From Lunularia cruciata (taxonomy: Eukaryota > Streptophyta > Marchantiopsida > Lunulariales > Lunulariaceae), in the NCBI GenBank assembly GCA_948567375.1, contig OX419755.1, forward strand, positions 52,457,001-52,521,000: a DNA stretch of 64,000 nt, read 5' to 3'. The notes beneath the pieces are model-generated. The model was not told where the DNA came from. It did not search any database and saw only the letters and a list, made by a program, of their open reading frames with translations. Made by a program: the position numbers and the translations under genes. This document shows positions 24,541 to 35,605 of the stretch, piece after piece; positions within the stretch are counted from its first letter, which is position 1, and the number at the start of each line of letters is the position of its first letter.

Positions 24541-26493
24541 TTATAAGCTAGTCACCATCATGGAAGGTTTCCATGTTCTCATCATCCACCACTCATTTGC
24601 AATATGGTATTTTTACCATGCTCACTCTCAAAAACTAAACTCACCCACTTAAATTTCTTGATTTCTTGCTCTTGTCATAATCACTCATGTCTCCTATCAC
24701 CAAATCACCTCTCTCTCTTGTCAACTCTCTATTAATTGAAACACCAAAATTTTAATTTGATCCTCTTTTGAGAGGGGTAAATTCAAATTAGGAAATCTCT
24801 TACCTAAACAACTCATATAGTTGGTTATGCAATCTCTCTCCTTATCTCTTGCACTAATATCAAACTTAAACAAACTAGCTTTATATAAATCTCTCAAGAG
24901 TGCCCTTTGGACACTTTGCACCAACATCAAAATTAAAAATTGATTGAATCAACACTTTGCACCAACATAGAAATTCAAAATGGACTACATAGATAGGTAA
25001 TTGACAATGACCAAATACCAAATTGACATCAAAGGCCTTCCCAAGTGTCATGTCTGCAAATGGGATTGATGTAGACCAATGCATCCAAGTGCACAAAGAG
25101 CCTTGATTGAGTATAGACCAAGCGCAAATGGAGGATATACAGAGTTTATATATATACAAAATTCCCAACACACAAGAGAAAAAAAATCAAAACCTCAATA
25201 TATGTATTTGCAAAACTTACAACTAACACATAAGTGCACAATATGAAAAACTACCAATGTGGAATATTTTATTTTCATCAAGGATTGAGTAGTCCATTGC
25301 GTTGTGAATTGTGAGCAAGACTATTTTTCATGACTCCATTTTTAGTTTCTTCTCTACTTAGCTCAAGTCCATGTATGGGGACTGTCCTTTTTTTATCCAT
25401 TTTTTCAAAAATGAAATCTTTATCTTGTTTTACTCATAGATTGGATCAATTAATTAAAAAGTTATGGAGAATTATGCATACACTAATACACTTAAGAAGT
25501 AAGTAAAATTTTTATTGGGGTCCTTCAATTGAACTCTTAACTCTTAATAAATGCCATCAAGCTTTTAACACACCTATGCAATGCTCATTTACTACTCAAA
25601 TCCTAGCCACACATTGATTGAAAATATGCTTATCCTTTGTTCTTGCTTGTTTGAAAGATGGTACAAGGTGACTCATAGGAACATATCTTGAATCTCCAAG
25701 GAGATATTCACTACCCTCAGATGACTTTCTACTTTATGATTCAAGTCACTCCATATTCATGATTTCTTCAAGTAGGTCATGTCATGATACCCAAGCATTC
25801 CTACATTCAATCACAAGAACATTCAAACCTTGAGCACCAAAATATATCATCAATCAGAGCAACACCAACCACTAGCACCAAAATATATACTCAATCATTG
25901 GCACACCAAACCATGAGCACCAAAACATACAATCAATCACAAGAACAACTATTTCGTTAACTCCAATGAACAATATAACCCTTTTTTTTGTCATTGCATA
26001 CAACTTGACCATTAATTGAATAAAGAATTTTGGCAACTAAAATACAATTCTTTGTTGATAGTGGACCTTGCAACTAAAGGAAAATAATTAATATTCACCA
26101 ACTCACATATCTATTTTGTGCAAAGACATCAGAAATTCCTCTCCTCTCATCTCAATCAGGCCATTTTACTTCCTCCCTCAACATTGATAATATTATTGTC
26201 ATTACTCAATTTGTGAATTTGATTGTGGACCTAAAAAATAATACACCATAAATTAAAACCTCATGTCATACATGCTCCATTCCCATAATGACCAAATCTA
26301 TCAAGAGGTAGGGCTAATTGGATCCACATTGACATTTGCATTCTCCTATGCTTTTTTTCTAAAACTAGATGATCTTCAATCAAATCAACCAAAGTATAAA
26401 AGACATCAAGTCTATTCAAGTAAGTTGTCAAAGGAGGTGGGATTTAAATCTCTAAAATGTGTTGCAATGCAATGAATATTTCTTGGACTGAAA
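24541..26493. other. Non-coding, probably old retrotransposon leader and AT-rich DNA
   Basis: No recognisable protein domain. A small direct repeat, CACTTTGCACCAACAT, occurs at about 24916 and 24953. If the element at 24090 once continued rightward, its gag is not recognisable. Confidence 0.4.
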
Positions 26494-26645
26494 TGTTAGG
26501 AGTTAACTTAGGTCTTGAGGAACTCTAGTTATTTAGACTAGGGAGAACTACTTATATAAGATGGTTGGTAGAAGCTCTTTATGAAACATTAGTCTCATTC
26601 TCAATAAAGCTACTTGTGTGTTCCCATGTACATAGCCTTAAAGCA
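26494..26645 (+). repeat. Copia LTR, probable 5' copy
   Basis: Begins TGTTAGGAGTTAACTTAGG and runs through CTCATTCT, TAAAGCTACT and CATGTACATAGCC to a terminal CA. It is about 150 bp against 175 bp in the 3' copy, with several indels and substitutions, indicating an old insertion. Confidence 0.7.
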
Positions 26646-26751
26646 TATTTTTTTGTAGCTAATAGAAAATAACTCACAAGAAAATATGTGAAAAGCCAAT
26701 CTATCCTCAAACGTGTGCAAGCATTAGTTAGAAGATACTATCAGTTTGTGC
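26494..26751 (+). mobile_element. Left end of a split Ty1/copia element (5' LTR plus leader)
   Basis: Starts with a short LTR-like segment (26494-26645) that matches, diverged, the 3' LTR at 40056-40230 in the same orientation. About 106 bp follow before the left border of the gypsy element at 26752. I infer that the rest of the copia element resumes at 34586, so the gypsy element is nested in it. No primer-binding site is clear after this LTR. Confidence 0.55.
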
Positions 26752-27444
26752 TGTGAGCCGGCCTGTCTCTCACTCATGATGAACCTCTGATGGCTATTAT
26801 GGTAGCGCACCATGGACTAAGAAGGCAAGGAACCCCAACTCCATCATACTCCTCCAAGGCTAACACTCCAAGATTCAAGACATTGCTCACTAGAGAACTC
26901 AATGAGAAAGAGATAGTTGCAAAATGAAAGGATGATGAGTACCTCCTCACCCCTTGTTTATATACTTGTGAAATAGTTACGCACCAAAGTTACTAATGAC
27001 CGTAGTAACTCAAGTTACTAGACTAAAAGTCAAGTAAAGTCAAAAAGTAGAAAGGAATATCCATTCATATGGGCATATTCCCCTAAGCATGTGGTCTTAT
27101 CTTGACCCAACCATTAAGTCAAGGATTCCTTCACATGGGCTATCCTTGGACTAAAGAAGAATCCAAAACAAAAAGGCTTGCGGGCCCAAGAGTTCTCAAC
27201 TCTTTCCTCAAAGCCAAACACCTAGGAATAATACCAAGTCAACACACTAAAGTCCAAAATAGTGGTGCTCATCTTTTCTACTTCCTCTAAAGTAAGGTCC
27301 CCTCTATCTTAGCTATGACTAAATTTAGCTAATCATGACTAATATAGAACCATCCTTTATCTCTATATAAATAATATCTCTTAAGTATATGTAATACCAA
27401 GCTAAATATCACAATACCACACACATGCACAAATGGGTGTTGCA
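26752..27444 (-). repeat. 3' LTR of gypsy copy 2
   Basis: 693 bp. On the minus strand it begins TGCAACACCC and ends GGCTCACA. It is nearly identical to 33893-34585. Confidence 0.9.
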
Positions 27445-27457
27445 TTTACCCCCGGAC
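27445..27457 (-). other. Polypurine tract of gypsy copy 2
   Basis: The minus strand reads GTCCGGGGGTAAA immediately before the 3' LTR, the position of the plus-strand primer in LTR retrotransposons. Copy 1 has the related GTCCGAGGGTAAA. Confidence 0.6.
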
Positions 27458-27492
27458 TAAGTTTTCACTTTGTCCTCAAAGTGAAGGTCTCT

Positions 27493-30400
27493 CTACCTTC
27501 TATGGTACATCTTCAACTTATCATGGTTAATCCTATCAAAGTGTCTTCCTCCCAACTCCTTGAGATCATAGGTGTAATTGCACCACACCTTCTTCACTAT
27601 GAAAGGTCCAAAGTACTTAGGCAAAAACTTCTTTTGCACTCTCTTGAATCGAATGGAATCAAACAACATTACTCAATCACCTTCTTTGAAAGGCTCCACC
27701 TTCTTCTTGCCTTGCCTCTTGTCATAGCTCTCCTTTTGTTTCCTTTGGGCTTGCTCCACTTGAACCATAGCAACTGCTCTTGCCTCTTCCAACTTCATGA
27801 GTTGTTCCTTCCTTGACTTCTCTGCATCACCTCCTTGAGCTTTCTTCAATCTCCTATGAATGCTTTGGAAGGTAGGAAGATCAAAGTGAATAGGTAATGT
27901 AGACTCAATGCCATACACCAATTGAAATGGAGAATATCCGGTGGAAATCTTCATGGTTGTCCTATACTCCCACAAAACTGCATGAATCCTCTTGTCCCAA
28001 TGATGTTTAGCCCCCTCCATTTCTGCATTTTTGGCCAACATCATGCACAAGGTCTGATTGGTTCTCCCTGCCAAGCCATTGGAATTTGGCTTATAGGATA
28101 TAGTTACTCTATGTGTGATAGAGAAATGTCGTAGCATGGCTGTAGTAATGCTTCTTGTAAACTCTCCTCCTCTATCAGAAACCAACTCCAAAGGGCATCC
28201 AAACCTAGTGATAATGCGTTCATAAAGAAAATCTACCCACTTCATCTTCATTCTTGTCCCTCAATGGTCTAGCCTCAACCCACTTGGTAAGGTAATCAGT
28301 AACTACCACAATGTACCGATTGTTCCTTGGGGTTCTATTGAGAGGACCTACAAAATCAATTCCCCACTTCTCAAAAGGTCCTAGCAATGGAATTGATCTA
28401 AGTGGTGGAGTGGATGTAGATTTTCTGGCAAAAGCTTGACAAACATGACAAGTTTTTCAATAATCAAGACAATCCTTGAAAATCCCTCTCCAATGGTAAC
28501 CTGCATCTAGAATCTTGAAAGCAGTCACCTTTCCTGCAAAGTGTCCTCCACATACTAAACCTTCATGAAACTCCTTTATGAGTAGGATAGACTCTTCCTT
28601 ACCCACTGCTCTTCGAAGTAGACCATCTGCTCCTTGGTGAAAAAGAATATCCTCCACCATTGTGTAAGGTCTAGATCTTGCTGCAAGCGCCTTCCTCTCC
28701 CTAGCATGCATCCCTTCTGGATAGTTACTTCTTGTCACAAAATCTACAATCTCCTTGTACTCTATTGGAACCTCTTGAGTGACTGAGATTGTCATGAGCT
28801 CCTCATCGGGGAAAGAATCATCCACTGGCTCATCTCCATCATGATCATAGGCTCTAGATAACAAATCAACATTTGCATGTTTCTTTCCTGGCCTATCCTC
28901 AATGGTGTAGTCATACTCAAACAAGAGTATCATCCACCTTGCTAGTCTCCCTTCAACATTAGGCTTGTTGAAGATGTACTTCAAAGCCTTGTGATCCGTG
29001 ACAATGGTGGCTTTCCCTCCAATCAAGAGGTGTCTAAACTTCTTGAGACCAAAGATCACTGCCAACCCTTCTCTCTCCATGATAGAGTAGTTCTTCTCTG
29101 CTGAAACCATCTGCCTACTTGCATAAGCTATTGGATGATCATGCCCATCTTGGTCTAATTGACTAAGAGTGCATCCTATAGCTACATTAGAAGCATCAGT
29201 GTAGAGGATGAAAGGCTTACTCCAATTAGGTCTAGCAAGAATTGGAGCTATAACAAGGGATTGCTTGAGCTCCTCAAAAGCTTTGAGAGCCTCCTTGTCT
29301 TCCAAAATCACCATGTAATCTACACCCTTCTTCATGTAGATGGTCAATGCATAAGCCTTGTTGGAAAATGAAAAGATGAACCTCCTATAGTACCCAACCA
29401 TCCCCAAGAATTGGCGTAATTTTGTCAAGCTTGAAGGGAATGGAAGGTCTGAGATTTTCCTCACCTTCTCAAAATCAACTGCTATTCCATCCTTGGAGAT
29501 GATGTGCCCCAAAAGTAGACATTCTTCACATCCAAAAATACACTTCTCTGGGTTGAGTGATGCATTTGCCTCATCCAAGTGTTGCAAGACTTTGATTAGG
29601 TGCTCAAAGTGCTCCTCCTTGCTCCCATAGACACAAAAGTCATCAATGAAGTCTCTCACAAATTTCCCAATGAAAGGTTCAAATACCTTGTTCATGAACC
29701 GTTGGAATGTGGCTGGAGCATTGCAAAGCCCAAAAGGCATGACCTTGAAAGTGTAAGTTCCCCAAGGTGTGGTGAATGTGGTGAGTTGTTGATGCTCTGG
29801 TGCAATCTTGATTTGAGTATATCCACTATAACCATCTCCAAAATTGTACCTCTCATGACCTGCAACCTCCTCCAAGATCTCATCAATGAATGACAATGGG
29901 TAGTAGTCCTTCTTGGTAACAACATTGAGCTTCTTGTAATCCACACATACCCAAAGCTTGCTATTCTTTTTCTTCACAATGACAATTGGAGACACCCATT
30001 CTGAATTCTCCACCTCAAAGATAAATCCAGCCTCCTTGAGCTTTTCAATCTCCTCCTTCACAACCAAAGATATTGGTGGGCTAATGTGATGTTGCTTTTG
30101 GCGGATTGGTCTTGCATGTGACTCCACCTCTATCTTGTGCTCCTCCAAGGTGACTTCCTTCAAATCCTTGTAACTAAAAGCAAACACATGGATGAACATG
30201 CGGAAAATCTCCTCAAATCTTACCTTCTCCTCCTTGGTAACATTTGGGCCATACTTGAGGGTAGATAACCTTCTCTCTACCTCTTCAAGTGTCAATGATG
30301 ATTTTTCTGGGTCCTTCAAAACCTCTGGCTTAGGTGCAAAATCCATAGCACACAAAGGATACACATCTGAATCAGATTCAGATTCATCCTCCTCCGTGGA

Positions 30401-32320
30401 AGTCTCCTCTTCCATGCTTGTGTCCACACCTGAAGCTCATTCTTCAGAATCTAATTCCCAATAATCAGAAGATGGTGTATCTGAATGTGAAGTGTTGGTG
30501 GTGTTAGTCATAGGAACTGTGACTCTATGGTTTGATGGCCCAATCCTCAAGTACCCTTTGTGCCATCGATCAGTTGTGTGTGCTGCTCTCAACCATGGCC
30601 TCCCAAGAAGTAAGTCATAGCTTGAATCCTTCAAGACTTGGAAAGTCATGAGATTTTGAACTCCCATAACTGAAACTACCACCTTATCCATCATCCCTAC
30701 TGGTCAAACTTGTTGCTTGTTTGCCATGCTCACCACAAATGTTGAAGGTCTTGAGGGTATCATACCCAACTTCTTCATCAACCTTTCTGACATGGCATTC
30801 ACTATTGATCCTCCATCAACCAATGCATCCTTGATGTTGTGACCATTCACTCTCACATCAATCTTGGAGGCATATTCACAAGCCTCCCATGGTGCTGGCT
30901 TTGCATCCACCACCCCCATTGATACTGGAACTTTTGCCTTCTTCTTCTTCTTGCTCCTTGTAGAATTCAAACCACCTCTAAGCTCCTTTCTCAAGGTAGG
31001 GTTCAAAGCAATTAACTGGCCCACTGTGATGTTAGCCTTGTGACTACCAACATCCTCCAACACATTGTAGTTCCATTGTTGCTTTGAGATCAAGAAGTCC
31101 TCCATCTCCAATTTCTCCCTTGGAGTCTTTGTTGTTGATGGTGTTGAGGTGCAAGTGCTCCTAGTAGACATAGGAGTATCCTTGCTTGAAGTAAATCCTT
31201 GAGAAGAGTGAACATCCTCTACAAAACGAGCTCTCTTCTTCTCTTGTGCCAAAAGCTCCAAATTAAGACCCTTGGAGTTTGAGCACTCTCCCTTCTCATA
31301 CTTGCTCTCAACCACATCTATGGATGCTATCCCCTTACCTTTGTTGGGATTAGGAGCCACTTGGGTTTCACTACCTCCCTCTTTCCCTCTATTGGCTCCC
31401 TCATAACCCCTTCCTCCATGGTAAGTGGAATTTGGGCAATTCCTTTGGATATGGCCTCTTCCTCCACAACCAAAACAATTTCTATCATTGAAATTGTTGG
31501 CTGGTTGGCCTCCTCTCTATGGATAGTTTCCATAACTCCTAGGCCCTCTCCCTACATTCTGATCCACCTCTCTTTTCTCCCATAGTTGCACCACATTGAT
31601 CTTGAGATCCGCAAGTTGTTCTGTGATGGTTTGGAGTGGATCTTTTGGTGGAGGTACAAGAACTGGAGCAACTACTACTTGTGGTGCAACCCTTGTCACC
31701 AAAGTATCAGAAGTTCCACCATACTTGTAGCCTTGAGGAGGATGCACAACCTCCTTCACCACCAAATCACTCTCATCTCCTTCCAAACTCTCCTCCATAC
31801 GAATTGCGATCTTGATAGCTTCAACCTTGGAAGAAGGTTTCTCATATCTCACCTTGCTTCTAATTTTTGGTCTCAACCCTTCCAAAAGATTCTTGGTGAG
31901 CATGGCCCATATGCCAATCATTGTAGTCTCCACATCATCCCCACCCTTCCTCAACACTATGCGAAATCTGGACTCCAACTTTTCCACTCTTTCCACATAG
32001 ACTCTCACTTTCTCTCCATCTCCTTGCTTGAGAAATGTAACCTCACTCATCAATCTCTCATAACTCTCATCAGGAAGAAAGTTCTCAATGAGTGCTGAAG
32101 TCAAAGTCTCCCAAGACTCCTCTTCCCCATCTCTCCTCTCTCTCTTTTGGTATTCTGACTCATATCATGTAAGTGCTGCATCCTCAAAGAAATCTGGTAA
32201 TAATGAGGCCCACTCATTCTTCCTCCTCTCATTGTTTCCTATGCAAGCTCTCTTGAAGTCTCTCACAAAGGCCTCCACATCTTCTCCATCCTTGCCAAAG
32301 AAAACCGGAAGTTTCCCCAT
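27493..32320 (-). pseudogene. Single-frame gag-pol of gypsy copy 2, inactivated
   Basis: Starts at ATG 32318-32320. Order: gag; a CCHC knuckle CFGCGGRGHIQRNC (about 31450); aspartic protease with DGGS (about 30800) and LLLGRPWL; reverse transcriptase with FIDD (about 29640); RNase H with ILYTDAS; integrase with an HHCC region (about 28450-28570) and the catalytic core; and a C-terminal region ending at 27493. Gag, protease and pol share one frame, so the ancestor probably made one polyprotein. In-frame stops lie at 32165-32167, 31517-31519, 30704-30706, 30437-30439, 28457-28459 and 27673, and a one-base insertion near 28230 shifts the integrase frame. At 27673 the stop is TGA where copy 1 has TGG. 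Confidence 0.9.
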
Positions 32321-32554
32321 CTTAACCCCTCACTATCTTTCTTTTCTCTCAATTTTTTTTTCTCTTTTCTTTTCTCTCACTCTATTACTAATAGAGTATA
32401 TACATGACTAACACCATCTGAGAATAATCCACTCTAGGGAACACAAAAGGTTCAGGTTGCTCCAAGATTTCTATAGCAACATCAAATCATAGAGTGCATA
32501 TTAATCTAACTCTCATGGATAGTTTATCCATAAGTTGAAAGATTATCTCCATCA

Positions 32555-33028
32555 CTAATCTTGAGAACTAGCTGATGAAGGTGGTAGTATTTCTATAGCT
32601 GTACTAAGACTCTCTCCAAGATCCTTCACCAAAGTTTCCAAAAGTGCTTTTACTCCACTACACTCATGTCCTTTTGGAAGTCCTTCAACTCCACAAACCT
32701 CACACAACTCCTTGGTCTTAGATCTTCTCCCTCCCAATCTTGGTGAAGAAGGTCCAACATGCAAACCCAAGTCAAGTAAGCCTCTCCTTTCCCTCAATCT
32801 CTTGCTCTCAAAGGTCAATGGAAATTAACTTGCCTTATGTCCCTTCTCTCCACATAGAAAGCACTTAGACTCACTCTTTCCTCCAAGTGGTGTAGGTTTT
32901 TGGATCCTCTCAATACTCTCTTCAAATTCTATTGTAAGCTCTCTTTTCCTCAAATCAACCCTTACAATCACCTCAAACCCTTGGGGAACCTTGCATAATC
33001 TCAATTTCCACTCTTGATGACCCTCCAT
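32555..33028 (-). pseudogene. Extra ORF between leader and gag, two Cys/His clusters
   Basis: From ATG 33026-33028 one frame runs to 32555 (about 157 codons), interrupted by a single in-frame TAA at 32825-32827. It lies upstream of gag in the same orientation and is separated from it by about 235 bp. It carries two possible zinc-binding clusters, CFLCGEKGH and CEVCGVEGLPKGHEC, between basic Arg/Lys-rich stretches. An extra ORF upstream of gag is known in some Tat/Ogre-lineage plant elements, but I do not recognise this protein. It is deleted in copy 1, so conservation cannot be judged within the window. Confidence 0.5.
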
Positions 33029-33871
33029 GTTCCCAAGATGAATCTAAACACTCAAACATGCTTTTTGTTGATCTCAAACTTCTCATGCATGAGATCTCCA
33101 CTCTACAGAATTGACTCTTCCTCACAATGTCACTCAAATCTCCCAACCAGTATGTCACAGTCCTCTGAAATTTTGCACACTTGATCACAACTCTAGGGCG
33201 TCCATCCCTGAAAAATTTCAGATCTTTTCATTGAGCCAATTGGCTTAGACATCTTTCTATTCAGCACCCATATTTCAGATTTGGTCTGAAAACCACCCCA
33301 CTCACTTCAAAAACTCATAACTCCTTGCACAAAAACGATCTCTCTCTATTTTTTGTAGTAGCAGGTAGAATACAATGCACTAAATTTTCTTGGAAATTTT
33401 CAGGAAAATTCACTGAAAATTGAAGAAATGGCGGACTCTGTACAATTTTCCAGAGAGCATGCAATTGCGGGAGCACTTTACCCTATCAACTTTCAAACAT
33501 TCTAGCCCAGTGCGCATAGTAGCTCTCACAATAATTTCAAGGGTGCTAACTGAAAGATAACCCAAAATATCATGTGTAGAAATTTCAAGTCCAGATGTCA
33601 AACTTGAGATTTCGTCCAAAATCACCTTAATCCCCAAAATCTGCATTCCACCTCACACAATCTCTCCAATTCCTCTCATGTGTACAAGATGTACAAAATC
33701 ACCTCAAAGACATCATAATGAACTACAGGGTATACAAATGGATCTTGTTTCTCTAACATAAGTTCAGCCCTCTCCTCTCCTCTCCTAATGTTCTCTCCAA
33801 GTGAGCTCTCATAGCCTCCTTCTGCCTAATGTAGAATTGAACGCGGAACATTATCTTGCCTCCTAGAGAGG

Positions 33872-33888
33872 TCCCGGCAACGGAACCA
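33872..33888 (-). other. Primer-binding site of gypsy copy 2
   Basis: Just inside the 5' LTR the minus strand reads TGGTTCCGTTGCCGGGA. This resembles the TGGCGCCGTTGCCGGGGA site used by many plant gypsy elements and attributed to an Asp-type tRNA primer. It differs in a few bases. Confidence 0.65.
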
Positions 33889-33892
33889 AAAA

Positions 33893-34585
33893 TATGAGCC
33901 GGTCTGTCTCTCACTCAAGATGAACCTCTGATGGCTATTATAGTAGCGCACCATGGACTAAGAAGGCAAGGAACCCCAACTCCATCATACTCCTCCAAGG
34001 CTAACACTCCAAGACTCAAGACATTGCTCACTAGAGAACTCAATGAGAAAGAGATAGTTGCAAAATGAAAGGATAATGAGTACCTCCTCACCCCTTGTTT
34101 ATATACTTGTGAAATAGTTACGCACCAAAGTTACTAATGACCGTAGTAACTCAAGTTACTAGACTAAAAGTCAAGTAAAGTCAAAAAGTAGAAAGGAATA
34201 TCCATTCATATGGGCATATTCCCCTAAGCATGTGGTCTTATCTTGACCCAACCATTAAGTCAAGGATTCCTTCACATGGGCTATCCTTGGACTAAAGAAG
34301 AATCCAAAACAAAAAGGCTTGCGGGCCCAAGAGTTCTCAACTCTTTCCTCAAAGCCAAACACCTAGGAATAATACCAAGTCAACACACTAAAGTCCAAAA
34401 TAGTGGTGCTCATCTTTTCTACTTCCTCTAAAGTAAGGTCCCCTCTATCTTAGCTATGACTAACTTTAGCTAACCATGACTAATATAGAACCATCCTTTA
34501 TCTCTATATAAATAATATCTCTTAAGTACTTGTAATACCAAGCTAAATATCACAATACCACACACATGCACAAATGGGTGTTATA
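33893..34585 (-). repeat. 5' LTR of gypsy copy 2
   Basis: 693 bp, nearly identical to 26752-27444. Its two terminal dinucleotides have changed: the plus strand reads TATGAGCC at the left and GTTATA at the right, where the other LTR reads TGTGAGCC and GTTGCA. Confidence 0.9.
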
Positions 34586-35605
34586 GTGCATCTCAGGCCT
34601 TTGATCCTAATTGGGTAGATATCATCACTTCCAATTGTAAATGGCCAAATGAGTGATTTCATTGCTTGACACAAATTGATACTAGCATGTTAATATAGAT
34701 TGATGCAAGATCCTTTGTGTGAGATAGTTCATGACTAGATTTGGATCCACGAGAAGGCAATGACAAAAAGTTGATTGATGACAATCAATTTGTGATTGGG
34801 TTTTAATCAAGGAGAAGGCAAGGATGACCATCAATTTGAGATTGGATCTAGGTCAAGGAGAAGGGTAGAGTGATGAGCCTTTACAACTCAATTTTACGGA
34901 TTAATCACATGAGGCTTACATCAAGTTTAAGTAGGCTGGCTGGTTGGGGTTGGCATGCTATGGGAAAGAAAATCTATCTATCTCTGGCTTGATTGAGAAC
35001 TTGTACTATCATAATGACTTGTTGAAGGTTGATAGGCAAGAGCAATTCAAACATAGCAAGAAAATTGAAAATGCCATAGGTAGACTAAACAACATTCAGA
35101 TTAGTCAAAGAAAGAATTCTAGTTCTTTGTATTACGACATCAATAGTGAGATAGCAAGAGCAACGGTGGTGTGGTGTTTGCAATTTTCATCTTCATTGTC
35201 ATTCTCATCATGAGGTGTCATTTTTGTATTGAATTTGGTTGTCAGCTTTAGTGGCAGTCAAGCTTCACATTGAAGGATCTTTAGCCGTGTATTCAACCAA
35301 TTCTGAGAAAATCAATCAATATAAGTTATGGCAAAGAAGCACATGAGTGGGCTAAAAAAAATAGTGGTAGTGAGTTTTAGTATAGAAAGATAGACTAGAG
35401 CTCTCTTTCTACTATTTTTTTGAGTGCCATCTATACTATGATGAAGCTGGAGAAAAGGAGGCAAGAAATAGAGGACAAGAAGGAAGGAGCATACCATATT
35501 TTACTCCAAGGAAAATTTCCCATTTTTCTCATATGAGTGGGAAAGAAGCAACCTTGGAGTCTCCATCTAACAAAAAGACACAAAGGACAAGTTCAGAGGC
35601 AAGAT

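Larger units (their letters stand above)
26752..34585 (-). mobile_element. Ty3/gypsy element copy 2, both LTRs present
   Basis: A 7.8-kb element on the minus strand with two 693-bp LTRs, a primer-binding site, a leader with an extra ORF, a single-frame gag-pol and a polypurine tract. The LTRs differ at only about ten positions by hand count, so it is much younger than the copia element around it. Gag-pol nevertheless has at least six in-frame stops and one frameshift, so it is not autonomous. There is no chromodomain at the integrase C-terminus, and the protease site reads DGGS, which fits the non-chromovirus plant lineages (Athila/Tat side). The flanks share only GTGC (26748-26751 and 34586-34589), so a standard 5-bp target duplication is not exact. 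Confidence 0.9.

Noticed and set aside
26752-34585. Intact autonomous retrotransposon
   Set aside because: Near-identical LTRs suggested it, but stops in gag, protease and integrase and a frameshift rule out an intact gag-pol.
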